Below are positions 33,774-46,390 of a stretch of DNA of 64,000 bases, piece by piece; within the stretch, counting starts at the first letter, position 1, and every line of letters starts with the position of its first letter. The notes below the pieces were generated by a model. It was not told the DNA's origin and did not search any database. It saw nothing but the letters and a program-made list of their open reading frames with translations. The translations under genes and the position numbers were made by a program. Source of the DNA: Acidobacteriota bacterium (GTDB taxonomy: Bacteria > Acidobacteriota > Thermoanaerobaculia > Multivoradales > Multivoraceae); NCBI GenBank assembly GCA_028875725.1, contig JAPPCR010000015.1:124001-188000 (forward strand). The letters run 5' to 3'.

Positions 33774-34815
33774 TCCAGCAAACTGCTATAAGTCGCCGCT
33801 CCATGCGCCCACCACACGGACGTCACCGGCGTCGGACGAGAGCCTCGTGAAACTCGATCGCGCCATCTCCGGCAGTCACCGCAACGGCGACTTGGTCGTC
33901 ACCGAGTACGACGTCGATGGGGTCCGAACCATCAACCAGGCACTCGCGGACGCGTTCCGTTCCTCCAAGCGGTTCAACCCGCACGCCACTCCGCCGACGC
34001 TGGTCTCGACAGGCTTCACCGTCCACGATCTGAAGTCGCGATCCTGCCATCTCGTTCTTGTCCACGCTGCCGACCACAGACCGCGTCACGCGCCTACGAT
34101 CGGCAGGGTAGTCAAGTTCTCGAAACCAGAGTTCGCACCGCACCGCGCGTCAGAGCTTCAACTCGGTACACCCAGCTACTACCGCGAGCTCGAGGCCTCC
34201 AACCCTGGAATCGGCGACCGCTACGACGGCACGATCACCAAGGACGCTTCCGAGTGGGCCAAGAACACTCTGCCCCTAGGCGCCTCCGCGAAAGCCAAGA
34301 TCACCTTCACCGCATCAGAGGCGAACTGGGTTTTCTGCGCGTCCCACTACCGGCACCTCTCCGAGCTTCGCAGTCTGCAGGACCACTTCTCGCAGAGCTA
34401 CGACTACCGCGCCGCAACGCAAGTCCTCGACCCCGAAGCGTTCGCCGCATGGCTCGGCATTGACTTCGCGCTGACGTTCGACAAGGAGTCGATCGGGAAG
34501 CTGGACGCCTTCGGAATCATCGGGTACGCCGCGAGTCGCTACGAAACAGAGTTCTGGGAAGGCGCCGGAAACATCGACACCTTCGTCCACGTCTACCACG
34601 GCCCAGTCGTTTACGCCGACCGCTCCGGCGAACTACGCACGCAAGCCGACTGGATCGACCCGCACGGCAGCCCAAAGGCCCTGTTCACCAAGAAGACCTC
34701 CTTCGAACCGCAACGCGAATACAGGTTCGCGGTGTCGACGCCATTGCGCCCAACGGAGCACCAGCTGCGCATGGAGATTTCGACCGAGCTACGGAGGCTG
34801 ACGTCGCCGCTCTGA
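33763..34815 (+). CDS. Unknown protein divergent to an AAA+ ATPase
   Basis: 350 aa if the ATG at 33763 is used; that codon lies inside the inverted repeat, so GTG 33847 (SLVKLDRAISGS) is a good alternative giving 322 aa. No family recognised. The protein is soluble, with an aromatic middle (EANWVFCASHYRHLSELRS) and an end segment (FTKKTSFEPQREYRFAVST) that resembles a Lys/Arg-rich motif recurring in uncharacterised accessory-gene proteins. Together with the neighbouring ATPase and lower GC content it looks acquired. A defence or toxin role is only a guess. Confidence 0.7.
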   Translation: MDKSPANCYKSPLHAPTTRTSPASDESLVKLDRAISGSHRNGDLVVTEYDVDGVRTINQALADAFRSSKRFNPHATPPTLVSTGFTVHDLKSRSCHLVLVHAADHRPRHAPTIGRVVKFSKPEFAPHRASELQLGTPSYYRELEASNPGIGDRYDGTITKDASEWAKNTLPLGASAKAKITFTASEANWVFCASHYRHLSELRSLQDHFSQSYDYRAATQVLDPEAFAAWLGIDFALTFDKESIGKLDAFGIIGYAASRYETEFWEGAGNIDTFVHVYHGPVVYADRSGELRTQADWIDPHGSPKALFTKKTSFEPQREYRFAVSTPLRPTEHQLRMEISTELRRLTSPL

Positions 34816-34836
34816 TCGCACTCGCAGAGCAGCCGG

Positions 34837-35232
34837 CTACTCGCCGGGTGCGTTGGAGCCCGCAATCACCTGCTCCGCCACCACACGGCCGCCGATCAGG
34901 TGCTCCTGGATCACCCGTTCCAGAACCTCGGGCGTGCAGCCCCAGTACCAGACACCCTCCGGATAGACGACCGCGATCGGACCGGCGTCGCAGATGCGGA
35001 GGCAGTTCGCCTTCGTCCGCATCACCGTGCCGGACTCGGTGAGGCCCAGTTCGAGCAGCCGGCGCTTGAGGTAGTCCCAGGACTCGAGCGACAACTCCCG
35101 GTCGCAGCACTTCGGCTTCGTCTGGTCGCAGCACAGGAAGATGTGCCGCTGCACGCTGGCGATGCCGATCGCCTCCGCCTTGCGCCGGGCGCGTTCGAGG
35201 GCTTCAGGGTCCATGGCGGCTGATGATTCCAT
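34837..35232 (-). CDS. Thioredoxin-like [2Fe-2S] ferredoxin
   Basis: 131 aa from ATG 35232 (ATG 35214 also possible). Cys34/35, Cys42/43, Cys77 and Cys81 ([12 protein letters not shown] and ANCLRIC) match the thioredoxin-like ferredoxin cluster site, also seen in NuoE and cobalt-cluster proteins. The ending [18 protein letters not shown] is typical of this family, which donates electrons in the cytoplasm; partner unknown. The two genes share divergent starts with the VOC gene, about 25 bp apart. Confidence 0.87.
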   Translation of the reverse strand: MESSAAMDPEALERARRKAEAIGIASVQRHIFLCCDQTKPKCCDRELSLESWDYLKRRLLELGLTESGTVMRTKANCLRICDAGPIAVVYPEGVWYWGCTPEVLERVIQEHLIGGRVVAEQVIAGSNAPGE

Positions 35233-35257
35233 GATCCCGGTGGCTAGACTCCGCCCA

Positions 35258-35638
35258 ATGAAGCTCTACGAAGCCGCCTACCCGTTTCAGGACGACGTGC
35301 TCGCTCTCCCGGTCGAGGACCTGGATACAACTGCGAAGTGGTACGCGGACGCCTTCGGGCTGCACGAGGTCGAGCGCCGCGAAGAGCCCATGCCGACGGT
35401 CATCCTCGAGCGCGACGGCGTACGGATCGGCTTCGCGATCAACGGCGGCGACGCCAGCATGGACGGCGCGGCGATCCTGGTCACCGACATCAAGGCGGCT
35501 CGGGCCGAACTGAAGAGCAACGGCGTCAAGGTCAAGAACTGGCGCATCGACAAGCGCGACGGCAAGAAGTTCCGCGTCTTCTTCGTCGTGGCGCCGGATG
35601 GGCTCTGTTACTACTTCCATCAGCCGCTGAGCAGCTAG
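35258..35638 (+). CDS. VOC-superfamily (glyoxalase-like) protein
   Basis: 126 aa. [56 protein letters not shown] and [15 protein letters not shown] show the VOC fold. The last strand lacks the common DPxG(H/N) metal-site wording, so it may not be an enzyme. An alternative ATG at 35231 is in frame. The TPR gene begins 4 bases after its stop. Confidence 0.83.
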   Translation: MKLYEAAYPFQDDVLALPVEDLDTTAKWYADAFGLHEVERREEPMPTVILERDGVRIGFAINGGDASMDGAAILVTDIKAARAELKSNGVKVKNWRIDKRDGKKFRVFFVVAPDGLCYYFHQPLSS

Positions 35639-35642
35639 CCAA

Positions 35643-37349
35643 ATGACTCGTCCCCCCAGCGGTCCCGCGGCCATCGTCGCGCTGCTGCTGATCGCCCCGC
35701 TGCCCGCCGTCGCCCAGGACTTCGCCGAGCTTCTGGAGATCCGTCGCGTCAAGGAGACGCTCGACCTGAACCAGGTGCCGGAGCCGGATCTGTCCCAGGT
35801 GGCCGCGATCGACGCCCAACGGCTTCGGGACTATCGGACGCTCACGGCCGGCGCCCTGCAACATGCCGCCGAGCCGATGCAGGCGCAGCTGGCGGCGAAC
35901 ACCTTCGGCGATCTCTGCGCGCGCTACCTGCACTACGAGCTGCACGACGCGGCAGCGGTCTGCCTGGACCAGCTCAGGGAGCTGGCGCCCGCGGATTTCC
36001 AGTGGGCCTACTTCAAACTGCTGTTGCAAATCGCTTCCGGAGACCTCGAAGGGGCGGTAGCAGCCGCTGAGGAGGCGCTGGCCATCCGGCCGGACGATCC
36101 GTCGACGCTCATCCGCCTCGGCGAACTCCAGGTGGCTGCCGGCGACATCGACGCTGCCGAAGCCGCCTACGAGGCGGCCATGGAGGCCTACCCGGAGAGC
36201 GCCACGGCCCGCGTCGGGCTGGGCTACATCGCCCTGGAGCGGGACGACCCGGCGAAGGCGCTCCAGATCTTTCAGGAAGTCGCCGCGTCGCAGCCCGAGG
36301 GCAGCGAAGCGAATCACCACGTCGGCCTCGCCTACCGCGCCCTGGGCGACGCGGACCGGGCCGCCGAGGCGTGGCGGCTGAACCAGGACGTCCTGATCCC
36401 GATGTACGACCCGCTCCTCGAACGGCTGCGGCCGCTCGAGGAGGACGTCACGCTGCCGCTCGACCGAGCCGTCGCCGCCGCCGCAGAGGGCGACCACGAA
36501 CGGGCCGTCACGCTGTACGAGGAGATCCTCGCAACGAACGAGGCAGACGACGAGGCTCACTTCCGGCTGGCCGGTTCACTGCTCGCTCTCGGCGATGCCG
36601 GACGCGGCGAAGGCCATCTGCGCCGGGCAATCGACCTCAGCCCTGAACACCCCGGGGCGCACTTCGCCCTGGCGATGCTGCTCGCTCGGGAGGGCCGCCG
36701 CACCGAAGGCGCCCAACACCTGGAGCGGGCGGTGGACCTGGCGCCGGAGAACCTCTCCTGGCGCCTGCAGCGGGCGCAAGCACGGGCCTCCTCCGGCAAC
36801 ACCGCCGGCGCCGTCGAGGAACTCGAGCGGATCGTCGCCCAGGATCCCGGCATGGTCGAGGCGCGACGGATGCTCTCCGCCGTGCTGGTCGGCGCTGGCA
36901 GGACCGAAGAAGCCGCCGTCCAGTTGCAGGCCCTGGTCGCGCTAACGCCGGACGATCTGCAGGCGCGCTTCAACCTCGGACTCATGCTGTTCGAGACCGG
37001 CCGCTACGCGGACGCGCGCCGAACTCTCGACGACACCCTCGGACGCTTCCCCGGCGACGTCGCCACGCGTCACCTGCTGGCGCGCCTGCTCGCGGTCAGC
37101 CCCGATGACGCGGTCCGGGACGGCGCGCGGGCGGTGGACCTTGCTCAGAGCGTCGTCGACGAGCAGCCGGCGCTCGACCACCTGGAAACCCTGGCCATGG
37201 CCTTGGCCGAGGCCGGTCGGTTCGACGACGCGGTCACCTGGCAGCAGCGAGCGCTGGAAGCGGAGCGCCAGGTTGCCGGCGGCAATTCGCCGCAGCGGCT
37301 CGACCGCCTCGCGCTCTACCAGGCCCACCAACCGCTACGGGCGCCCTGA
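35643..37349 (+). CDS. Exported TPR-repeat protein
   Basis: 568 aa. Signal peptide (AAIVALLLIAPLPAVAQ) then about ten tetratricopeptide repeats from residue 140 to 545, e.g. PSTLIRLGELQVAAGDIDAA, AHFRLAGSLLALGDAGRGEG, QARFNLGLMLFETGRYADAR. TPRs form a superhelical protein-binding scaffold; this one should work in the periplasm. It may serve the large FG-GAP/TPR protein or another envelope complex, but nothing in the sequence says which. Confidence 0.87.
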   Translation: MTRPPSGPAAIVALLLIAPLPAVAQDFAELLEIRRVKETLDLNQVPEPDLSQVAAIDAQRLRDYRTLTAGALQHAAEPMQAQLAANTFGDLCARYLHYELHDAAAVCLDQLRELAPADFQWAYFKLLLQIASGDLEGAVAAAEEALAIRPDDPSTLIRLGELQVAAGDIDAAEAAYEAAMEAYPESATARVGLGYIALERDDPAKALQIFQEVAASQPEGSEANHHVGLAYRALGDADRAAEAWRLNQDVLIPMYDPLLERLRPLEEDVTLPLDRAVAAAAEGDHERAVTLYEEILATNEADDEAHFRLAGSLLALGDAGRGEGHLRRAIDLSPEHPGAHFALAMLLAREGRRTEGAQHLERAVDLAPENLSWRLQRAQARASSGNTAGAVEELERIVAQDPGMVEARRMLSAVLVGAGRTEEAAVQLQALVALTPDDLQARFNLGLMLFETGRYADARRTLDDTLGRFPGDVATRHLLARLLAVSPDDAVRDGARAVDLAQSVVDEQPALDHLETLAMALAEAGRFDDAVTWQQRALEAERQVAGGNSPQRLDRLALYQAHQPLRAP

Positions 37350-37361
37350 CGGCCCAGCGGA

Positions 37362-37422
37362 GCCGGCCTGACGGCCGGCGCATCTTTCTGGCCGCCTTCG
37401 GCGGCAGCGGGTCAGACGACCC
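37362..37422. terminator. Three consecutive hairpins between convergent genes
   Basis: GCCGGCC-TGAC-GGCCGGC (37362-37379), GCCGCC-TTC-GGCGGC (37391-37405) and GGGTC-AGAC-GACCC (37409-37422) lie between the convergent TPR and GYD genes. They could stop transcription from both directions, although no long T-tract is present. Part of the block resembles the minus-strand sequence at 14899-14926, so it may also be a dispersed repeat. Confidence 0.5.
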
Positions 37423-37445
37423 GCGCACCCAGCTCCGGCTCGGGT

Positions 37446-37766
37446 TCAGGCGCCGGGCGCGCGGTAGGGCACGCTCTTCGCCACCGCGCCGTCGATCTCC
37501 TCCGGCGTCATCAGGACGCGCATCGTCACCTTGATGCCGCCGCCGGCGTTCAGGGTCATTGAGACCGCGACCGCAGTCTCGTTGTCCGGAAGGTCGACGA
37601 TCATCAGCAGGTCGGCGCCACCGAACGCGTAGTAGATGGCCTCCACCGTGCCGCCTGCGCCCTCCACGGTTTCGCTGAGCGCCTTCCGCCGACTGCTGCC
37701 GCCTTCCTGGATCAGGCCCTGGACGCCGGTGTGAGTGTAGTTCGCCTCGATCAGGTACTTCGCCAC
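37446..37766 (-). CDS. GYD domain protein
   Basis: 106 aa. AKYLIEANYTHTGVQGLIQEGGSSRRKAL and IYYAFGGADLLMIVDLPD are the two diagnostic stretches of the GYD family, a small ferredoxin-like fold of unknown function. GTG 37766 was chosen over GTG 37772 because the AGGAG ribosome site is 8 bases before the former and only 2 before the latter, and family proteins typically begin MAKYL. Divergent from dnaE2. Confidence 0.85.
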   Translation of the reverse strand: MAKYLIEANYTHTGVQGLIQEGGSSRRKALSETVEGAGGTVEAIYYAFGGADLLMIVDLPDNETAVAVSMTLNAGGGIKVTMRVLMTPEEIDGAVAKSVPYRAPGA

Positions 37767-37904
37767 TTCCACTTCTCCTGTTACTCGACGGCGTCAATCG
37801 GTTTAGCGCCGTGCCGGGTTCGGTTTGCATGTTGCCACACGGGGACGAAACGTGCCTGCCTCCCCGATCTTGCCTTCTGTTACCGCCTGATTTACGCTTC
37901 CCGG

Positions 37905-41348
<3,444 letters not shown>

Positions 41349-41364
41349 GAAGGAGCGAAGCAGC

Positions 41365-41392
41365 TTGACAAGGAACTGATCCTTGCTACGGT
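41365..41392 (+). promoter_or_regulatory. Promoter with embedded operator for the AbrB/PIN module
   Basis: TTGACA (41365-41370) is followed after 16 bases by TACGGT (41387-41392). The inverted repeat CAAGGA-ACTGA-TCCTTG (41369-41385) fills the spacer, where a bound repressor would block polymerase. A start site 6-7 bases after the -10 box would coincide with the antitoxin ATG at 41399, implying a leaderless mRNA. Confidence 0.55.
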
Positions 41393-41398
41393 AAGGAA

Positions 41399-41695
41399 AT
41401 GAGCAAGGTCACGAGCAAGCTCCAGTTGACCCTGCCGAAGGCGCTCGCAGTGCAGTACGGCATACGGCCCGGGCACGACGTACGCTTCGAGGGAGCCGGT
41501 GAGGTGATCCGCATGGTCCCCGAAGGCGCGGACCACGCTCCTGCCGACCTGGATGTAGAGGCGCGACTGCGCCTCTTCGACGCGGCAACGGCTCGCCAGG
41601 AGGAGCGCCAGGCAGGGCGGCGAGCGCGGGACCAGGACAGCCGAGGTTGGACACGAGAGGAACTCTACGAGCGTGGTCGCTCGCGTCCTGATTGA
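41399..41695 (+). CDS. AbrB/SpoVT-type antitoxin
   Basis: 98 aa. The N-terminal 45 residues form a swapped-hairpin AbrB DNA-binding domain (SKVTSKLQLTLPKALAVQYGI, PGHDVRFEGAGEVIRMVP). The C-terminal half is charged and helical (ARLRLFDAATARQEERQAG), as expected for the toxin-wrapping segment. It should neutralise the PIN toxin encoded next and repress its own promoter through the inverted repeat just upstream. Confidence 0.87.
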   Translation: MSKVTSKLQLTLPKALAVQYGIRPGHDVRFEGAGEVIRMVPEGADHAPADLDVEARLRLFDAATARQEERQAGRRARDQDSRGWTREELYERGRSRPD

Positions 41696-42107
41696 CACCA
41701 ACGTCCTCGTCTACCGCTACGACCACCGCTTCCCGAAGAAGCAGTCGACTGCGTCCACAGTTCTACGAGAGTGCCTCCGAAACGGAGTCGCGCGGGTCCC
41801 CCACCAGGCCGTGGTCGAGTTCGTCGCGGCGACAACGCGGGGACGACCCGGCCAACGACTGCTCGATCCGGCCGTCGCTCGACGCGAGGCCGAGGAGATC
41901 ATGTCCCAGTTCGACGTGATCTACCCCGACGATGCGGTGCTGCGCATGGCTCTGCGCGGGGCGGCGGCCTACGGCCTGTCCTGGTTCGATGCACACCTGT
42001 GGGCCTACGCCGAAGTCCACGGCCTTTCCGAGATCCTGTCCGAGGACTTTCAACATGGCCGCATGTACGGAACGGTCACCGTACGCGATCCGTTCCGCGA
42101 CGCCTGA
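41673..42107 (+). CDS. PIN-domain ribonuclease toxin (VapC-like)
   Basis: 144 aa with GTG start overlapping the antitoxin gene by 23 bases. PIN catalytic acids are present: Asp8 (LIDTNVLVY), Glu49 (AVVEFVAAT), Asp106 (LSWFDAHLWAYAE) and Asp125 (SEDFQHG). Such Mg-dependent RNases cleave tRNA or rRNA and halt translation until bound by the antitoxin. Complete and apparently functional. Confidence 0.9.
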   Translation: MVARVLIDTNVLVYRYDHRFPKKQSTASTVLRECLRNGVARVPHQAVVEFVAATTRGRPGQRLLDPAVARREAEEIMSQFDVIYPDDAVLRMALRGAAAYGLSWFDAHLWAYAEVHGLSEILSEDFQHGRMYGTVTVRDPFRDA

Positions 42108-42114
42108 CCCGGCT

Positions 42115-45100
42115 CTACCGGCCCCGGACGGGAATCCCCTGCCGGTACTGCTCTAGCCTGCGGTTCAGCAGCTCGAGCAACTGCTCCCGGTCGGGCGAGG
42201 TGTTCCGCGGGTCGCCGACGATCTCAAGCGCCGACGCCACCGTCCGCGCCGCTGTTTCGAAGTCGCCGGTCTCGGCCTGGGCAGCCGCCAGGGTCTCGAG
42301 CAGGGCGGGCTCGGCGCCGCCGGCGACCGCGTTCAGTTCGAGAGCGATCAGGAGAGCGAGGCGACCGTCGCGCCGGCCGGCATCCGGATGGGTCGCCAGC
42401 GTCCAGGCGATGTCGTTGCCCCGCGCCAGGAGGTTCCGGTCTTCAACGTAGGCGCGACGGAGGTGTTCCGCGCCCTCGGCGGCGCCGGACGGACCACTGC
42501 GGATCAGGGACAGTCCGAGTTCGTGGCGGCCCGCGGCGTGATCGGGGTCGTGCGAGAGCAGCGCCCGGTAGTTCTCGATCGCTTCTTCCAGGCGGCCCGC
42601 GGCGGCCGCGATCCGGGCCGCTCCGTAGAGAGCCTCCGTGTCCCGCGGTTCGACTTCGAGGATCGCCCGGTAGTGTCCCCAGGCAGCGCCGAGTTCGTCG
42701 CTGCGAACGGCGGCTTCGGCCAGAATCCGGTGCGCTTCGACGTAGCGCGGATCGAGAGTGACAACCGCCGCGAACTGCTCCATCGCCTCCCGCAGGCGCT
42801 CCGCCTTGGCGAGCAACTGGCCATAGAGATACCGCAGCTCCACATCCCGCGGGCTCTCCTCGACCGCGCGGCCGAGTTCCCGCACCGCTTCGTCCGTGCG
42901 TCCCTCCCGGTCGAGCAGTTCGGCCACGCGAACCCGGGCCGCCACGTCTCCCGGATCGGCAGCGAGCGTAGCCTCTGCCTGGGCCCGCACCGAGCCGGTG
43001 TCGCCAGCGTCGAGGAGAGCGTTCTGCCAGGCGGCCCGCGCCGCCGGATCGTCGGGTTCGAGATCCAGGGCGGCACGGGCGTACCGGGCCGCGGCTTCGT
43101 TGTCCCCACGCCGGCCTTCGAGCACCGTCAGGCGCTGGAGCGACTTGAACAGGCGGTCCCGCGCTCCCTGCCGCTCGAACGACGCTCCACCGCCATCGTC
43201 GAGGCGCGCCTGCTCGACGTCGACTGAACGCCGCAGCAACGCCACGGACTCCTCCGGAAACGGCTCCTCGTACCAGCGCGCGTAGCTGGCGAGCGACACT
43301 TCGTCCGGGGGCTCCGTGTACCAGCGGCCGGATAGCGCAGCAGACGCCACCCGCAGGTCGGAGTCCCGCGCATCCAGCAGTTCGAGGTCCGCGATCAGGT
43401 CACCCGCGGTTACGCCTCCCCGGTAGAGCACGGCGACCTGGCCCTCGCCGTCGAGAAGCATGGAGAACGGAAGCGACAGCGGGAATCGGCGGTCGAATAG
43501 CGACCTCTTGACGATCTCGACCTTGTCCAGCGTCTCCTCGGTCGCCACTCCGTTCAGGAACGGAAAGCCGATCTCGTCCATGAAGCTCCGCGCCGCCGCT
43601 TCGGTCGTGGTCGCCAGGTCACCCATGCCATCCGTCGACAGCGCGGCGATCTCGAGACCCGCGGCACGGAGCGCATCCTCCTCGTTCGCCAGGTCCTGCA
43701 ACTCGAAACGGCAGGGAACGCACCAGCTCGCCCAGATGTTGACCAGCACCGGCCGCCCCTGGCCCGCCTCTACCGCCAACGGCTCCGAGGCGCCGAAGGG
43801 GCGCAACGTCAACGAAGGAGCCGGCGGACGCGGCGCCAGCACGACACGTGCGCCAGTGGTCGCCGCCGGCGGCTCCTGGGCACGCGGCATCAACGGTGTC
43901 TGCCTCGGCGGTCCCGGCACGGCCTCTGCGCCGCCGCTGCCCTGGACGATCCGGTAGCGGCCCCCGGCCTCGACGCCGGAGAACGTCTCGCTGCCTCCCC
44001 CGGGCCAGCGGACGCTCACCGGACCCGAAACCTCGCTGTCACCGAGACCGAAGTGGAGCCAGCGGCTCGACTGCGAGAGGAAACCCTCGCCGGCGCGGAC
44101 GGATCGGCGGAGGATGCCGGACGAGGTTGGGACTTCCACCCGCGCTCCGACCGCGTCCCGGTTCGTGCCCGCGCCGTCTCCCTCCAGACGCAGGGCGACG
44201 AAGCGCCGCCCCGCCGGCAACTCGTTCCGCATCAGCCGCAACCGCGGCGCGGTCCGGTTGCTGATCGCCACATCGAGATCGCCGTCGCCCTCCAGGTCGA
44301 GGAAGCCGACGCCGCGACCGTCGTCCGGGAAATCGAGACCGCTCACCGCCGACGCGTTGGCGAAGGAAACGCCAGCTTCGCCGGGGTTCAGGCTGTTTCC
44401 CAGGTTCAGAAAGACGCAGTTGCGCTCGTTGCCGCTGAAGGAAAGCCCCTCGTCGAGCCGCTCGTGGAGCGCCCGCAGGGATTCGAGATACGGCTCCAGC
44501 GAGCGGTCATCCGGGGAACTCGGCGCGCGCGGCACGACCTGCCGCCAGAAGAAGCTTCACAGGTCGTCCGGGAGAGTCTGGGTCAGGTTGCCGTTGGCAA
44601 CGACCAGGTCCTCCCAGCCGTCGTTGTTGATATCGGCGAAAACGGACGACCAGGACCAGCGACCCATCGTGACGTTGGCGTCAACGCTGCGATCGTGGAA
44701 GCCGCCACCCTCAGCCCCCGCGAACAGGGAGTTGCCGCGCGCCATCCGCTGGACGTCCGCCAGCGGGCCGGCGCGCTGCCGGTCGCGCTCGAACTTCCGC
44801 TGATACGTGATCCGGTTGCCGGCGGCGGAGAACATGTTGCCGACGTAGACATCCATCCGCCCGTCCCGGTTGTAGTCGGCCCAGCTCACGGACATGCCGG
44901 ACGAGATGTCCTCGACCCCGGCCTCTCCGGCCACGTCGACGAATCGGCCGCCGTCGTTGCGGTAGAGGTTGTTGCGGCCGTAGTCGTTGGCCACATAGAG
45001 GTCCGGGTCGCCGTCGCCGTCGACATCCTCCCAGGACGCGGCCAGGCTGAAACGGCGGTTGTTCACGTCGAGCCCCGTCTCGACGGTCGCATCGACGAAG

Positions 45101-46359
45101 CGGAAGCCGCCGTCGTTGCGCAGCAGAGCGTTGCGGCCGCCGTTGTTCGCGTCGTGGTACGGCACCGGGCTCGCAACGCCGCGCTCGTCGTAGGCCCGAC
45201 GGTAGGCGCAGACGTAGAGGTCGAGGTCGCCGTCGTTGTCGTAGTCGGCCGCCGAGAGCGAGTTGCTGTCGGGGATCTCGCCGGCGATGTGGCGAACGCG
45301 GGCGAAGCCGCCGCTGCCGTCGTTCTCGAGCACCAGGACAGCGGGCCGGCTGGACAGGACGAGGTCCGGGTCACCGTCGTTGTCGAGGTCGACGAACAGC
45401 CCGGCCAGGGCCCGCTCCAGGAAGTCGACCGCCGCTTCAGCCGAGCGGTCGTCGAACGTACCTTCCCGGTTCTGCACGTAGAGCCGGTTCGGCAGGCCGC
45501 CCTGCTCGGGCAGGAAGAGGTCGTCCAGGCCGTCACCGTTCACGTCGGCGACCGAGACGCCCTGCCAACCCGTCTTGTTGTAACCCGAGGCCTTGGTGAT
45601 CCGGTTGAGCCACGCGTCCGGCGGCTGGAGCAGTTGTTCCCGATAGCTCGGGTTGTGGCCGACCGCGGCCTCCGTGACGTCGACGAAGAGAGGACGGCGG
45701 GGAGTCGACGTCTCCTCGTAGTCGGCCACCTCGACCCGCAGCAGCAACGGTTCGCCGGCCCCGTCCGCGGCCAACCGCCAGACGGCCGACCAGACTGAGT
45801 TCAACTGCCGGCTGCCGGCGGGTCCAGCGACCGACGCCTCGAAGTACGCCAGGGTCGTGAACCCGGCGGACCCGGCGTCGACCGAGTAGAGCTTGAAGTC
45901 CGCCCGCGGCAGCCGGTCGCCGGCCAGCCGCCCGGCGAGAGCGCCGAGGGCCCGCCTGAAGCCCTCGGCGCCGCGGTAGCCGACATCCGCGCCACTCGCG
46001 CTCCCGCTCTCGACGTTGAAGGCTGGCCCCCGGTAGCGCGCGGCCAGGCTCTCGGGCACGAATCCCGGCGACTCGAACGTCTGATCGACAACCGACCCGA
46101 CCTCGCCGGACGGTGCAGCATCGCCGCCGTTCGCGGCGAGCCCCACCAGCCACGCGGCAACGCGCTTGAGCTGGGCCTCGGCCCGTTCGCTGAGCGCCTC
46201 GGTATCCCATCCGTCGGCCCGCGGATCGACTGCGGCAGCAAAGTCCTCGGACTCGAAGGCAGGTGTGACTTCGGCCTGCCCGCTCTGCGCCAACGCCGCG
46301 GCCGGCACGACCGCCAGTGTCAGGACGATGACAACTCGGGAGATTCGCACCACCGACAC
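42115..46359 (-). CDS. Giant FG-GAP / ASPIC-UnbV / thioredoxin / TPR protein with in-frame UGA: predicted selenoprotein
   Basis: Read as one gene it has 1,414 residues with UGA at codon 601 (44559-44557). Order: signal peptide (IVLTLAVVPAAALAQ), unknown domain to about 250, FG-GAP/VCBS repeats with DxDxDG calcium loops (e.g. DVNGDGLDDLFLP, DYDNDGDLDLYV) to 600, ASPIC/UnbV domain about 678-808, thioredoxin fold with Cys880-Val-Pro-Cys883, then TPRs about 1050-1400. The UGA is flanked by continuous frame reading DDL-U-SFFWRQVV, and the domain order of CRTAC1-like proteins continues across it. A SECIS-like hairpin follows 17 nt later. The GTG start at 46359 has AGGA 8 bases upstream. Alternatives: two separately translated proteins (600 aa plus a GTG start at 44535), or a nonsense mutation. 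Confidence 0.75.
44529..44545 (-). promoter_or_regulatory. Bacterial SECIS-like hairpin
   Basis: On the minus strand, 17 nt after the UGA (44559-44557), GCGGCA (44545-44540) pairs perfectly with UGCCGC (44534-44529) around the loop GGUCG. The E. coli fdhF SECIS has GCA-GGUC-UGC at 18 nt after its UGA; the conserved loop GGU and the distance are what SelB requires (family knowledge). The lower stem is weak here, as often seen in bacterial SECIS elements. Confidence 0.7.
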
Positions 46360-46390
46360 TCTAACGTTCCTGCTCCTCTATCATCGGCCG

